Of a DNA stretch of 64,000 nucleotides, positions 50,066-61,778 are shown one piece after another. The number at the start of each line of letters is the position of its first letter. The first letter of the stretch is position 1. The notes beneath the pieces are model-generated. The model was not told where the DNA came from. It did not search any database and was given only the letters and a program-made list of their open reading frames with translations. The translations under genes and the position numbers were made by a program. The stretch is from Hormiphora californensis (Eukaryota > Ctenophora > Tentaculata > Cydippida > Pleurobrachiidae), in assembly GCA_020137815.1 (NCBI GenBank), contig CM035350.1, positions 3,785,918 through 3,849,917 on the forward strand, given 5' to 3'.

Positions 50066-51630
50066 GTTCCTGCAGTGGGACTAAAAAGGGCACAATGATG
50101 GCGCGCGCGTCATTGTCGCGCAAGTATTGCAACTCAAGCGGGAGGGCGTCGCGCGTTACTGCAGGGGAGCGTTATTGGGCAACATAGCCAACTATGAGGG
50201 TAATGTCATGACGATAATGAGAAAACTAATTATAAAATGAAGATGGGGGTTGAACATAACAAGAGCACTGTATAGCCATCAAGCTATCTTTGAATAAAAA
50301 GCATCAAGTTCGTAACAGAACGTAGCAGAAAATTCGTTTTTTTGGTTTTTGTGTTAATATAGCTCTCTGCAAAGATTGTGCACTTGTATTGTACAGCTGT
50401 ATCCTTAGTTAATCCAATACCTATTTTGAGGTAACTAAAGGATTGGAAATATGCCCATGAACAGGACAAATACAAAATGATTCGAGGAGAAACTATGATG
50501 GTCTGGAAAGATAGATGGGTCCAATGTGAAACAAAGAATGTGAGATGAACTAAATGGGGAAGGGATGTTCTCCGTAAGGCGTGTCATTATATACCAATTC
50601 AATGATGATTGAAGAGTAATGATGTGATCATGAATTTCTTACCAATTCATATCTTCCTTTCTAGATGTCTCTCTCCCTAATCATATCCATCTCTTATACT
50701 CTCTGTCTCTTGACACTCCCATCAATTCTCTCAAAATTCGGTAATTGAGCCGACTAAAATGTATCTCTTATATAGCAGTTGCGTAACACAGGTTACAATC
50801 TTATACAAGCACAGCCACACGGGGGGGATGGAGGAGTAACGTGTTGCAATGGGAGAGAACGAGTGAGAAAAGTGAAAGTGAGAAAGAAGATCTAGAAGCT
50901 GAGAGAGAGAGAGGGAGTGAGAATTGGTGATGCAATGGTGGAATTGCAACACACTCCTCCACTGCGGTATATAACTGTCACTGCAGCGCATAATATATGC
51001 AATTACCGTTATTACTATAATCATAGGCTATTACATGCACAGAATGCACAGTCAGCACACCACTACAGCTATAAGGGGGGGGGGGTGAAGTAATTTCTTG
51101 GATTAAACAAGCACATTTTAATCAAGATTGAAATATCCGATTATCTAACATTCTGAAGCACCATCTTTTTGCTTTGAAAGGAGAAAAAGAAACAGGCAAT
51201 TGTTCAGGCTCTTTACCGTACAGGTTCTGTACCGTACTAAGTAATATGCGAATGAAGAGCTGAACAGCATAATCATGATAATTGTAAGATCAGTACTCAA
51301 TTGAGGGTCACAGTCAAAAACAACAAAATGACAGAGCTCGCACAGAGCCCAAGATACATAAAATATGAACGTGTAGAAAATACCACTGAACTTCTTCACA
51401 TTCTGGTCAGGCATGACACAAGTTTCAAAAAAGTTAACCAATTATCTGAAAGTCGATACGTAATGGGTAAAGTCCCCGGTAAATCGGGGTCCGACTGTAT
51501 TGACTTTGTTATGGATTGGAAGAATCAAAATTTAGACGAAAACTTAGTTCTTTTCGACTTTTTTTGCGCTTAATCATTAAGCCATTAACACCACGGTACA
51601 CCGACCACGATCATTAAAATTTAAATATCC
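50066..51630. other. Spacer upstream of LARP4
   Basis: No gene is recognised. 50098-50180 is relatively GC- and CpG-rich ('gcgcgcgcgtcattgtcgcgc') just upstream of the LARP4 first predicted exon and could belong to its promoter. A solo pogo-like end (CCCGGTAAATCGGGGTCCG, flanked by TA) is at about 51478-51499. Confidence 0.5.
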
Positions 51631-52371
51631 AGGCGCCAGCGGCGACTTTAATTCAATTCAATTCAATTGACTATAATTTAGTAAGATATATATGATATCG
51701 GCAAAAATCGGGCGCCGTTACGATCTGGGTGTTTGCTGGCCTGTTTACAAGTGTACTGTGTTTGCTGCCAAAAAAGTACCCTGCACTAAAATGGCTCTAA
51801 CCACCAAACCACTCAACTGTTTTGGCTAATCCAATCTTTATCTGATAGGAAATGTCTAGCCCTAACCCCAACCCAAACACCAGCCCTAACCTTACTTTGG
51901 CCCTAAGGCCTAACCCTAAAAACCGTGAGCACTGCTGACAATCCAAACCTCAGACTTTAATGTTGGCCGCAAAAATCTCCTTACATATCCAGGCGCCAGC
52001 GGCGACTTTAATTCAATTCAATTCAATTGACTATAATTTAGTAAGATATCGGCAAAAATCGGGCGCCGTTAGGCGTTACGATCTGGGTGTTTGCTGGCCT
52101 ATTTACAAGTGTACTGTGTGTGCTGCCAAAAAAGTACCCGGCCCTGCACTAAAATGGCTCTAACCACCAAAGTTTGGTGACCAAACCACTCAACAGTCAA
52201 CTGTTTTGGCTAATCCAATCTTTATCTGATAGGAAATGTCTAGCCCTAACCCCAACCCAAACGCCAGCCCTAACCTTACTTTGGCCCTAAGGCCTAACCC
52301 TAAAAACCGTGAGCACTGCTGACACTCCAAACCTCAGACTTTAATGTTGGCCGCAAAAATCTCCTTACAGC
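51631..52371. repeat. Tandem duplication of a ~0.36-0.39-kb unit with telomere-like tract
   Basis: Two successive copies (about 51631-51986 and 51987-52371) share 'aggcgccagcggcgacttta', a triple 'attca' word, 'gcgccgtta', 'acgatctgggtgtttgctgg', a CCCTAA-like tract, and 'gttggccgcaaaaatctcct'. The second copy has a few short extra words ('ggcgtta', 'cggccctgca', 'caccaaagtttggtgac'). Sequence right of 52371 to 52680 is repeat-like with GCGCG words. Confidence 0.88.
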
Positions 52372-52688
52372 TTATGAGAAAACTTCTCATTCACAGTTTT
52401 CCTTTACATTGCATGATTTAATGATTTAAGCTCAAACAAATCAACAACCCACTTCTTGAGTCTTATGATTTGTCATTTGAAGATTCGACTTTCGAGGAAA
52501 AAATCTCGAAAACGCGCGTCTAAATTTTAACTTTGATCGAGCCAAAATTTAGCTTTTTTGACGCGCGGCTTATTTTCGGCAGAGCTTTGGAGGTTATATT
52601 TCGCGCGTTACAATTTTTACACAGTTTGGCTTCGCGGCGTTGAGGGAAACTTAAAAAATCTGGTATGAGGCCCCTCGGAAAGGGCGCG

Positions 52689-53076
52689 ATAAGGAACCAT
52701 AATAAAGTTCAAGAGCCTCCAAGAGCACCCAAGAGCGCACCCGATCGAAGAGAGACCACACCTGAGAGCGCACCACACCCAAAAGAGACCACACCCAAGA
52801 GCGCACCACCTCCAGAAGACACCACTTCAAGAGCGCACCACATCAAAGAGAGCTCCCCATCCAGAAGATACCACGCGCAGGGGACACCACGCGCAGAAGA
52901 GACCAGCGCGGCGTTGTATTTGCGCGTGCGGTCTCTTCTGCGCGTGGTGTCCCCTGCGCGCGGTATCTTCTGGATGGGGAGCTCTCTTTGATGTGGTGCG
53001 CTCTCGGAGTGGTGTCTTTTGGAGGTGGTGCGCTCTTGGATGGGGTACGCTCTTGAACTTTATTATGGTTCCTTAT
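52689..53076. mobile_element. Fold-back element, copy 2 (388 bp, intact)
   Basis: The same termini (ATAAGGAACC...GGTTCCTTAT) and unit composition as 2549-3089, in the opposite orientation as shown by the loop 'cagcgcggcgttgtatttgc'. Arms of short imperfect units fold over nearly the full length. It carries no coding capacity. It lies in repeat sequence containing 'gaggcccctcgg', also found at 53461. Confidence 0.87.
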
Positions 53077-53083
53077 TATAATA

Positions 53084-53120
53084 ATAAGGAACCATAATAA
53101 ACTTTATTATGGTTCCTTAT
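53084..53120. repeat. 37-bp deleted remnant of the fold-back family
   Basis: Just the two tips joined: 'ataaggaaccataataaact' followed by 'ttattatggttccttat', forming a perfect terminal palindrome, eight bases right of the intact copy. It probably arose by internal deletion. Confidence 0.8.
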
Positions 53121-54750
53121 CTGGGTGCCTTGCAGCGTGTTTACAGGTGCGTGCTACCAAAAGAGTATACTTAGACCAACTTTTTTCAAACGGCTATAGC
53201 CATGGAACCACTTGGCCGATTTGAGTAAACTAAACGGTATCAGTTAGAGAATCGATAGCCCTAACCGATAACCCCAAACCAAACCCTAACCAGACCCTAA
53301 CGGATAGCCCTAACCCGTCGTGCGCGCCAAAACTACGAATTGTTAGCAATGAAAGGCACCCAGATTTTAACGTTTTCCCCTCGGAAATGTTCAAGTCATG
53401 CACAATCAAGTCACGCCCACCAATCACAGCACAGAACGTGCGGAGGGCTTCGCGCGTTCTGAGGCCCCTCGGAAATGTTCAAGTCATGCACAATCAAGTC
53501 ACGCCCACCAATCACAGCACAGAACGCGCGGAGGGCTTCGCGCGTTCTGAGCTGTGATTGGTGGGCGTGACTTGATTGTGCATGACTTGAACATTTCCGA
53601 GGGGCCTCATGTTTTTTTTGGCCAGCGTTAAAATCTGGGTGTTTTGGGAGTGCTGACAAACGGTTTTTTAGGGTTAGGGCTAAAGTAGGGTTAGGGTTAT
53701 GGTTGGGGTTTGGGTTGGGGTTAGGCCTTGACATTCCCTACCAGATAAACTTTGAATCAGCCAAAACGGTTGAGTGGTTTGGCGGTTAGAGCCATTTTAA
53801 TGAATCAACTTTTTTGGCAGCGCGCACCTGTAAACAGGCCTTCAAACACCCAGATCGTAACGGCGCCCGTTTTTTTGGGTGTTCCTTTTTTTCTTGTTTT
53901 GAGGGGGAAAAGTGAAAACGTTAAAATCTGGGTGCCTTCCATTGCTAACAATTCATTGATTTTGGCCTTCGAGACGGGTTAGGGCTGTTGTTAAGGTCGG
54001 GTTAGGGTTTTGTTTGGGGTTATCGGTTAGGGCTATCGATTCTCTATCAGAAACCGTTTAGTTTACTCAAATCGGCATTCGGCCATGTGGTTGTGCGGCT
54101 GTAGCCGTTTCAAAAAGTCGGTCTAAGTGGTTTTAAGGTGTACTTTTTTTGACAGCGCGCACCTGTAAACACGCTGCAAGGCACCCAGATTATAATCGCA
54201 CCCTTTTGAGGGCGCCGTTACGATCGTAACGGCGCCCGTAAAGTCTGTGTAAACGATGTGTAAATACTGATCTTTTTCAGGGATCCCTTTTCATCGATTT
54301 TGGCGGTCGAGACGGGTTAGGGCTGTTGTTAGGGTCTGGTTAGGGTTTTGTTTGGGTTATCGGTTAGTGCTATCGATTCTCTATCAGATACAGTTTAGTT
54401 TACTCAAATTGGCCATGTGGTGGCCGTTTGAAAATAGTCGGTCTAGAAAATAAAAGTGTACTCGTAAACAGGCTGCAAGGCACCCAGATTATAATCACAC
54501 CCGTGTTTTCAGGGCCAACCTTAAAATCTGGTTTTGGAGTGTCAGCACTCATGGTTTTTTAGGGTTAGGGCTAAAGAAGGGTTAGGGTTAGGGCTGGGGT
54601 TTGGGTTTGGGTTGGGGTTAGGGCTTTCTTATCAGATAAACTTTGGATTAGCCAAAATGGTAGAGTGGTTTGGCACCTGTAAACAGGCACCTAGATCGTT
54701 ATGGTGACGAAATACAGTCAAAAAGTGACAAGAAACATGACTTGAAGTGG
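53117..54750. repeat. Telomere-like and 'cctgtaaacaggc' dispersed repeat field
   Basis: Alternating blocks in both orientations contain degenerate TTAGGG/CCCTAA tracts, 'cggttagggctatcgattc', 'cgcgcacctgtaaac', 'gcaaggcacccag' and 'gatcgtaacggcgccc'. They are imperfect copies of one repeat complex, also seen at 1690-1790. The tracts are short, variable and not terminal arrays. Confidence 0.8.
53377..53608. repeat. 148-bp palindrome plus direct partial copy
   Basis: 53461-53608 folds into arms of about 70 bases ('gaggcccctcggaaatg' to 'catttccgaggggcctc') around a 'gagggcttcgc' loop. Immediately left, 53377-53460 repeats the left arm and loop directly. Such structures are typical of fold-back transposons or of hairpin-mediated duplication. 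Confidence 0.88.
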
Positions 54751-55431
54751 CTTTGAAGCTTCCCCAATTGCTGCATTATTTTTTCCCTGCCCGGGTCCAC
54801 CACCCGGATGCCTTTTTACTTTGTAAAAAGGCATAGCAGGGTTAGAATTCGAAAACGACATTTTGGTATACTAACTAATCGGTAGAGGGACCATTTTGGT
54901 CACACTTTCGTTGCGAGGGGCAACCGTGCGGCGCGCGCGATTTGAAGTTTGCGGAGTAACTTGCGCGCCCACAAACTATTGAAAATTTATGAGGCGTGCG
55001 TGGCTATAAACTGTAACGCGCGGCAAAATTTGTTTTATATCGGCCGTGCGTCTTGAATGAAGAAACTGGAGAAATTGAAAAAATTTTTCTGCGTTTTTTT
55101 TGTTGTTTTTTTAAAAATCACTTATTTTAAATAAAACTTGAAAAGCGCTGCCTTATCCCGCGCTATCGGGGGCCAGCAACGTTTGCCAAACATATCAGTT
55201 AAGTGATCAGGAATGATGAGCTGACTGGGGCAGGGAAACTCAGCATTATGGTTAAATAATGCAAATAATTCTTGTTAAAGAAGTAGGGTGTGCCATGTCA
55301 CCGCCGTCCAAACCTCACTTACTTGGCCCTGCCTTCTGGGGCTTTTCTTTGCGGTACACGACACTTCGCACTTCACAGTGACTATCACTGCCAGACACAT
55401 ACCACTGAAACCATTGCATTTTAGTTTAACA
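54751..55431. other. Short spacer upstream of the 228-aa gene
   Basis: A small perfect hairpin 'tgcctttttac/gtaaaaaggca' at about 54810-54834 and GCGCG-rich words at 54930-55050 are the only structures seen. The 5' UTR of the next gene must lie near its right end; no core promoter motif is assignable. Confidence 0.45.
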
Positions 55432-56566
55432 ATGAGTGCAGTGGACCTGGCTGGTTGTTGGGCCATTGAAGATGTTGAGAATGAGGGTGAGTTTCTGAAG
55501 AAGATGTTCCAGTCTGATGGAGTCCACCCGACTGAGGAGGAGGTATCTTCTTTTCAGACTATCAGCATCACAGGTGTGTGTTTCAAGTCCTCTTATCTTT
55601 ATAACGTGTACTACTTGAATACAAACTACAAAGCGAATGAACACGAAGTATTGTATCTATTGTAATTTTACATGCATGATACACGAAAAAACAGTCAACA
55701 TACAAAAGTTGAGGTTCAACAGTTGGACATAATGAAAATATTAGAAAGTCCTTTGCTCCTTTCTGACGCTTCCTTTTCCAGATAACTACTTTACGACTGA
55801 GTTGGTATCAATTCGACAAACTAAACGGGGAGAAAAGAAATCATTCTCCCGATTTGATCCTAATTTCTATGCCCCTGGTTCGATCGAGACCTTGGAGGAT
55901 GGCACAGTGGTCCTCACAGATAATGACACCATCAAACTATCTACAATGGTAGAAGAAACAGATGCAGAATCGGGTTAGTGAGAGAGAGAAAGTATTGTGG
56001 ATCGAATGATTCATCTTGCACGTTTCCTGTCTCGTCATTATTTAGAGTGGGCTCAGACATTGAATTCGTATTATATTGTAACCGCGTCAGCAAAATGTTA
56101 CTCTACAATTGTTATTCTAACTTTCCTTTCAGAGCATTTGAAAACGACGAAAGGAAGCGAGTTTTTCAGATATACGAAACACATTGACAAGCCCTCTCTC
56201 ATGCTGATAAGTGTTAAGGGTGTATTTGTTCACAACAACAATGTGTACATCAAGGTCCAGACACTCAGTGAGAAGTATCACATAAAGGTCGGACGGGTGC
56301 CAAAGGATGAACTGAAACGAGATGATGTCCTAGTAAGTAATATATAGTACTGCAACTTGAATTTAACATGCCAGAATTAGGAATTTAGCAATTCACACCC
56401 TTGTATTTTCTAGGAGAGAAAGGTTGAAAAGTTCTCTGAGATAGCTGTTACGAGGACAATAAGTCCGGCAGGGGAGGACGGGAAAAGAAGAATGAAGATT
56501 GAGATGTCGTGTGACGGGGAAACATCGACAATCACTGCTACCACGCATGTTCCGGGGAAATCCTAG
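55432..56566 (+). CDS. Unrecognised 228-aa protein, four exons
   Basis: Exons 55432-55573, 55782-55973, 56133-56332 and 56414-56566 have GT-AG borders, and phases join into 228 codons plus stop. The start ATG follows stops in the same frame and begins MSAVDLAGCWAIEDVENEGE. There is no signal peptide, membrane segment or cysteine pattern. The middle is rich in alternating hydrophobic/polar residues that suggest beta strands (LMLISVKGVFVHNNNVYIKV). The opening 'GxW...E.fe..lkkm' and the four-exon layout recall intracellular lipid-binding proteins (FABP/calycin fold, about 130 aa). The protein is much longer and lacks the family's C-terminal motif, so that is a weak structural guess only. Convergent with the EXD1-like gene. 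Confidence 0.72.
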
Positions 56567-57428
56567 AGAGACTTTGCTGTTTCTATATCATGTTTTGTGG
56601 TAAATGGGTTGAAAAGATAGCTGTAAAATATCCTTGGTTGGCCATGCTAGGTCCACGTTATTGGTACTGTTATTACAAGCTTGAAGTGTCATGGTTTGAT
56701 AAAACGTGACGTTGCAAAAGTGAGAACAATTTAAGATGGAAATTACAATTTTGATAAGGATGGATGTTGGCCTCCCTAATCATGTAACTTGTATATTTCG
56801 ACTTATGAAGCAGTGAAAATATTTAATATTCCGTATTATTCGTATAATTATGAAAGATCTGACGTCAAGAGTGAGTTTATCGGTATCTTTAAATTCAATC
56901 GTTCTTCTATTTTCAACTCAGCCTTCAGCAATCAGAGTCCTGCAATATACTTACACCGTTATTTTCTATAGCATGACTGATCACGATATTTGTGGAGTTT
57001 CACCCTGTCCCGCTCTCAAAGTGTCAATGTTGATGTGTGTGGCAAACTCTCGGTCACACTTTTCCAGGTTCGTAGACGTATCGCGCGGCGTGGTTCAGCT
57101 ATTTGAGTGAGCGCTGGGCCGCGAGAATCAAACCGGTCGCGCGCGCACTGTCACCATCTTGACCACCAGGGACCTCTCGTGGACCTCTCGTGGACCGGTC
57201 GATCCTTCGAACCCATTTTCCATTACCCCCGGTTTACAGTTGTGCTACGAGTTGGAAAATAGTCAATTTTATGCAACAACTTAACAGTACATCAAGTACA
57301 ACTTTGTTTTCTACGTGCTTCTTGGTTAGTTATTTTCCTGTCATGGAACTAATAACTATATACTGACATCTCTCGCTTCATAAGCCTCTTTCTCGCAACT
57401 TCTCTCTCGATTTTTCTAAGATTCTCTA
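56567..57428. other. Intergenic spacer
   Basis: No coding feature or long repeat is recognised. 57082-57195 is GC-richer and contains a direct repeat of 'ggacctctcgtgga' at about 57170-57195. No polyadenylation signal could be assigned confidently. Confidence 0.4.
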
Positions 57429-57580
57429 TTTCTCAATATGATTCCTCAATATCTCTAAGATTCCTCAATATCTCTAAGATTCCTCAATATCTCTAAGATG
57501 TCTCAATATCTCTAAGATTCCTCAATATCTCTAAGATTTCTCAATATCTCTAAGATTCCTCAATATCTCTAAGATTCCTC
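57429..57580. repeat. 19-bp tandem repeat abutting the EXD1-like stop codon
   Basis: About eight copies of 'ctcaatatctctaagattc' (19 bp) with few changes end within two bases of the minus-strand stop codon at 57579, so they form the beginning of that transcript's 3' UTR. Confidence 0.92.
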
Positions 57581-59626
57581 AGCTTCCTTCGTCACTGGAG
57601 GATGAGCTAGTATCTTCTTCTCTCCCTCTATCCTGACTTTCTTTTTCTTCTTCTTCTTCTTTTTTCTTATTGGTTTTAATCGCAGCTCCCACTTTCGGTG
57701 TCTGGTAAAGGAAGAAAGGAATATTTTGTGATAAAATGAAATCAGGAGAGGGGAGGGAGCGAGCGAGAGAGAAGAGAGAGAGATAGCGAGAGAGAGTAGA
57801 GAGAGCGAGAGGAGGAGAGAGAGAAGAGCGAGGAGAGCAAAGAAGAGAGAGAGAGACTGGATGAGGAAAGAGATATCTATAGACGTGTACCACGATGCAG
57901 AGCTGACCTGCTCGCCTGGCGCTCTCCGCACGTAGCTGGCCTCCCCTTCTCTTCTCCTTCTCCCCTCTCTCCTCTCTCTCTCTCTCTCCCTCTCTCTCTC
58001 CATAGTCCATACCTTGAGACTGTTACTCTCAATCAGCACACAAATGGTACAAATACAATTTTGTCTGGTTATCAACATTGTGTCAGTAAACTCCTGACTT
58101 GGCAACATCCTCAAGCACCGCTCACACCTGTAATTTAAGTGTGTTACAATTGCAGATTCTCTTCTTTTACAATTACAGATGGGAGTGATTTATAATGGCC
58201 CCTTTTGTGCAATACTAAGTTTATTAATTTGGTTGATTGGTTTTTCCACCTCCCGTTTTGACTATTCCCATGTTCCCCATTTAAACATGTACTGAGCCGA
58301 GTGTTAAAGTACAGCCAACAATTCTCTGCTTACCTAACACCTCCTAGAGGCTGGTCTGTAGTCATCTGGCAGACAACGTATTTCGGAGTTATATCATTGA
58401 TCTCAAACTTATCATACGTTCTCTTCTCCTTCTCCATGTAGAGATTGTTGAACCGCTCGGAACTAACCCAGAATAGTTTATCCTTGTCAATGTCACCAAA
58501 TGTAAAGTTCTTCCACAGGTAGATTAGGAACTTTTGGTGTTCCACAAGGTACTGAATGATGCTATCCGGGAGAGGGGATTATCAATTAATGACCATATAT
58601 GGTGTTGCCTGAGTCCATACATGGAGATATTTCCTTACCTCTTGTCCACGCCGTTCTTTCGGACCCTCCAAGTTTTCTCATCAATTTCATCACCCAAATG
58701 AGAGATAGATTGCTTTAGATCTTGCTTTATGTAGTATACTTCCATCTCGGCTCGAGTAAAGAGGAAGGTCTTCGCTATGGTATCTTTCTCAATGCCGTTA
58801 ACATTCTGGGATTCAGAGTTAGTTAGTATTCTAAAAACAAATCGTGTAGGATGGCCTGGGAACCCTAGTAGTACCGAGAAAGGTCAGCAAATATCACCAT
58901 CTACTAATTTGTCTTCTGTAAAAGCTTACCGTCTTCTCATGTGGTAGAGTAGCAAATGTTTTAACTTTGCCCCGATTCATCAGTTCAATAATCCTCAAAT
59001 CGAACATTCCTTTTAGCTCCACATTGTAAACGTGCTTTATACAATCCTTTACCTCTCGCACATCAAACATAACCTTTTCATTGTACGCCACCTCCAGGAA
59101 TTCTTTCATTCCCTGTGATGAATTGCCTTGTTTGAACCTCTATCACCGGGTTAGAAAATAATAAGTCATGTTGTCATAGAGTTAGTGTAAACTGTAAAAG
59201 ATGCGTTTTACAGTAAAACGCATCTTTTTTTAAAAGTTGAATCAGAAATTAGGACTTACTGGTTGCTCAGGATCACCTGTGTCTGCCCATAATTCGTCGC
59301 CCAGTGAGATCACATCAAATATAAAAGTAATCCCAAACCCATCAGTGACAGCAATTGCTCCAAGGAAACCTGATTGGGCATTAATAAGTTACCTTATGAT
59401 CTAAAAATAACGAAAAATGGTAAAATTTCGTTAATTCAATGTTTACGGTACGTTAATGTAATAAACTACATTTTTCAGGAAGAGAAGGATTCAGGACCTG
59501 AACAACATGTGGTGACAGTCATTTCCTACCTTTCCTTGAAATATTGGAACCACCGAATGAAACAAAGATCTCCCTCGTCAACTGTTTTACACGTGGTTTC
59601 ATGTAGCTGAAACAGAGGTTAGTTTA

Positions 59627-59694
<68 letters not shown>

Positions 59695-59702
59695 CCCCCC
59701 CC

Positions 59703-59800
<98 letters not shown>

Positions 59801-60104
59801 CTTACTGGTTTATGTGGGCCATGGCTTTCCTCATCTCCTCTACCGTCGTTACCAAGGTTACCCCAGCGTAACTTCCATCCTCTAAATTAGGCTCAAATAT
59901 CTCCAACTTTCGCTCTTCCTGATACTAATATGGATATTGTAATTGGTTCATTGGCTTGGAGATGACTCTTTTCGCGGGCTTTCACCCACTGATAAAACCA
60001 AACAAACAAACCTCGACTTTCTTTTTCCTGGAGGTTCTCTTCTTCATTCCTCCCACACTCCGTGTTCCTTGGGTCCCCGAGGTCGGGCTGTCCAAGCCTG
60101 GCAT
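57579..60104 (-). CDS. EXD1-like 3'-5' exonuclease-fold protein, probably inactive, with C-terminal Cys cluster (9 exons)
   Basis: Exons (5' to 3'): 60104-60012, 59918-59806, 59606-59530, 59369-59260, 59112-58930, 58805-58639, 58561-58334, 58127-58013, 57701-57579. GT-AG borders and phase continuity give 402 aa. A basic N terminus precedes a DEDD-type domain (about 46-225): VTLVTTVEEM, GFLGAIAVTDGFGITFIFDV, FDVREVKDCIKHVYNVELKG and MFDLRII follow the order of EXD1/RNase D-like domains. Where the family has V-D-x-E-G, this protein reads VSFGG (84-88), and the final D-V position is EV (214-215), while the D148 position remains. Animal EXD1 is likewise degenerate and acts as a non-catalytic piRNA-pathway factor, so a binding role is plausible. 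Residues 325-353 hold C-x2-C-x19-C-x-C-x2-C, probably zinc-binding. The tail is Lys/Glu then Ser/Asp-rich. Alignment is by eye. Confidence 0.82.
57758..57985. repeat. GA/CT-rich repeats in an EXD1-like intron
   Basis: Irregular GAGAGA and CTCTCT blocks fill much of the intron between the exons at 58013 and 57701. A conceptual frame through them is compositional. Confidence 0.8.
59196..59228. repeat. 33-bp perfect palindrome in an EXD1-like intron
   Basis: 'aaaagatgcgttttac', one central A, then its exact complement, in the intron 59113-59259. Could be a fold-back remnant or a structured intron element. Confidence 0.85.
59632..59795. repeat. (CT)n microsatellite in an EXD1-like intron
   Basis: Two long CT runs separated by 'gccccccccctctctat' near 59692-59710, in the intron 59607-59805, ending about 11 bases from the 59806 exon edge. 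Confidence 0.95.
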
Positions 60105-61066
60105 GTTTCACCTAGGCTAGGAAACAAGTTGGGAGTTGGGTTCAGCTGTGATACAGGAGGGGGGGGGTACCTAGGCTAGGACATAAGTGGGGATTTGGGT
60201 TTGAGGCAGGATGGGGCACTGAGCTGATTAGAGAAGTATATATACCAGTTGGGGCAATAAAAACAGCTTCACAAGTGAGAACACAATAACAGACTGTATA
60301 CCAGTTGGGTTAGCATGGTACTAGTGCATTGCCTAGCTTGCACTACCCGACTGTAAACATGGAACTAAGTGCTAGCTAGTGGAAAGTCATAAAATACCGA
60401 TCGTATGTAGACAGCAGAATAACGGAGGAGGGTGTCCATGGTATGATACATTTTCACAATTTGGAATATTTTTTATCCTGTTTGCCAGATAAGACCCTCT
60501 GTGAACATCGCAAGCATTTAATTTTCTCTGCATTTAATAAGATAAGACCTACATAATTACTTTTTATTCAGAGTCCGACTGTAGCATTCGGACACACACA
60601 CCGGGACGGTCGGTCCCAATTAATGTAGCCCTCCCTCGTTCACAGCCGGTACACGGGGACCTCCTTATAGTTCTAGACTATTGGAACTCTTGTACGACAC
60701 ATCAGGTCTTCTAAATTCCAGTGTCCTCTCCTCCTGATATATTGTTCAAACCACTCACAGCTGTGTGTGTGTGTGTTTCACATTAAATTGTAGTGTGTCC
60801 CCCATCTATGAAACCACATTATAGGAAACTACGTGCCTCTTAAAAAATGGGGGCTAGTTTCTATTGGGCCGTACCACTACGGTCACACTCACTCTAACGG
60901 ATAGCAATAATTAGTATTGATTAATAATTAAAAGTCGGAGAGAACTACCTCTCCACTGAGCTGTGAAAAGAATTGGAATTAATCTACCACTCCGAGAGAC
61001 GGGGAGAGAGATGAAAGAGAGGGAGAGAGAGAGAGAGAGATAGAGAGAGAGAGGGAGAGAGATAGA

Positions 61067-61154
<88 letters not shown>

Positions 61155-61599
61155 GAGGAATTGCAGTCAACTTGATTTAGAACAGTTCACAACTTCTGTG
61201 GATTTTATGAGCTATATAGTTCTAGTTGTGCCTCATAATATGATGAATTTTAGTTGTCAAGTGCAGACAAATTTAATCCCTTGCCCCCATCTAGTGCTTG
61301 CTTTTTCGCTCTTTCTCCCTGCCCATCCTTCTCTCTCACTATATAATTCTTTTTAAATATTAAGTTGAACTTTAATCTTAGAATTAGCTTTCATTTTTCT
61401 CTTTTGTGACACCAAGATGCGAATGGGTTAAAATATATATAGATGCGACAACATAAAGTCACTTCTTAATCATACAGAACACATTGCAGTTGAATCCCCT
61501 ATCTATCTCTTAGATCTCTTTTTTCTCTCTGTCCTGTACTACTCTTTCGTATTCTCTCTCTCTCTTCTCATCTCTCTATCTACTCTCTCTCTTTCCTCT

Positions 61600-61653
<54 letters not shown>

Positions 61654-61697
61654 TCTCTCTATATCATCTACTCTCTCTCTCTCTGTTCCTCTCTCTA

Positions 61698-61778
<81 letters not shown>

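Noticed and set aside
57569-58114. 181-codon minus-strand frame as one exon
   Set aside because: It reads through a GA-rich intron. Splicing from 58013 to 57701 keeps phase and replaces the repeat-encoded Arg/Glu segment with a normal acidic tail.
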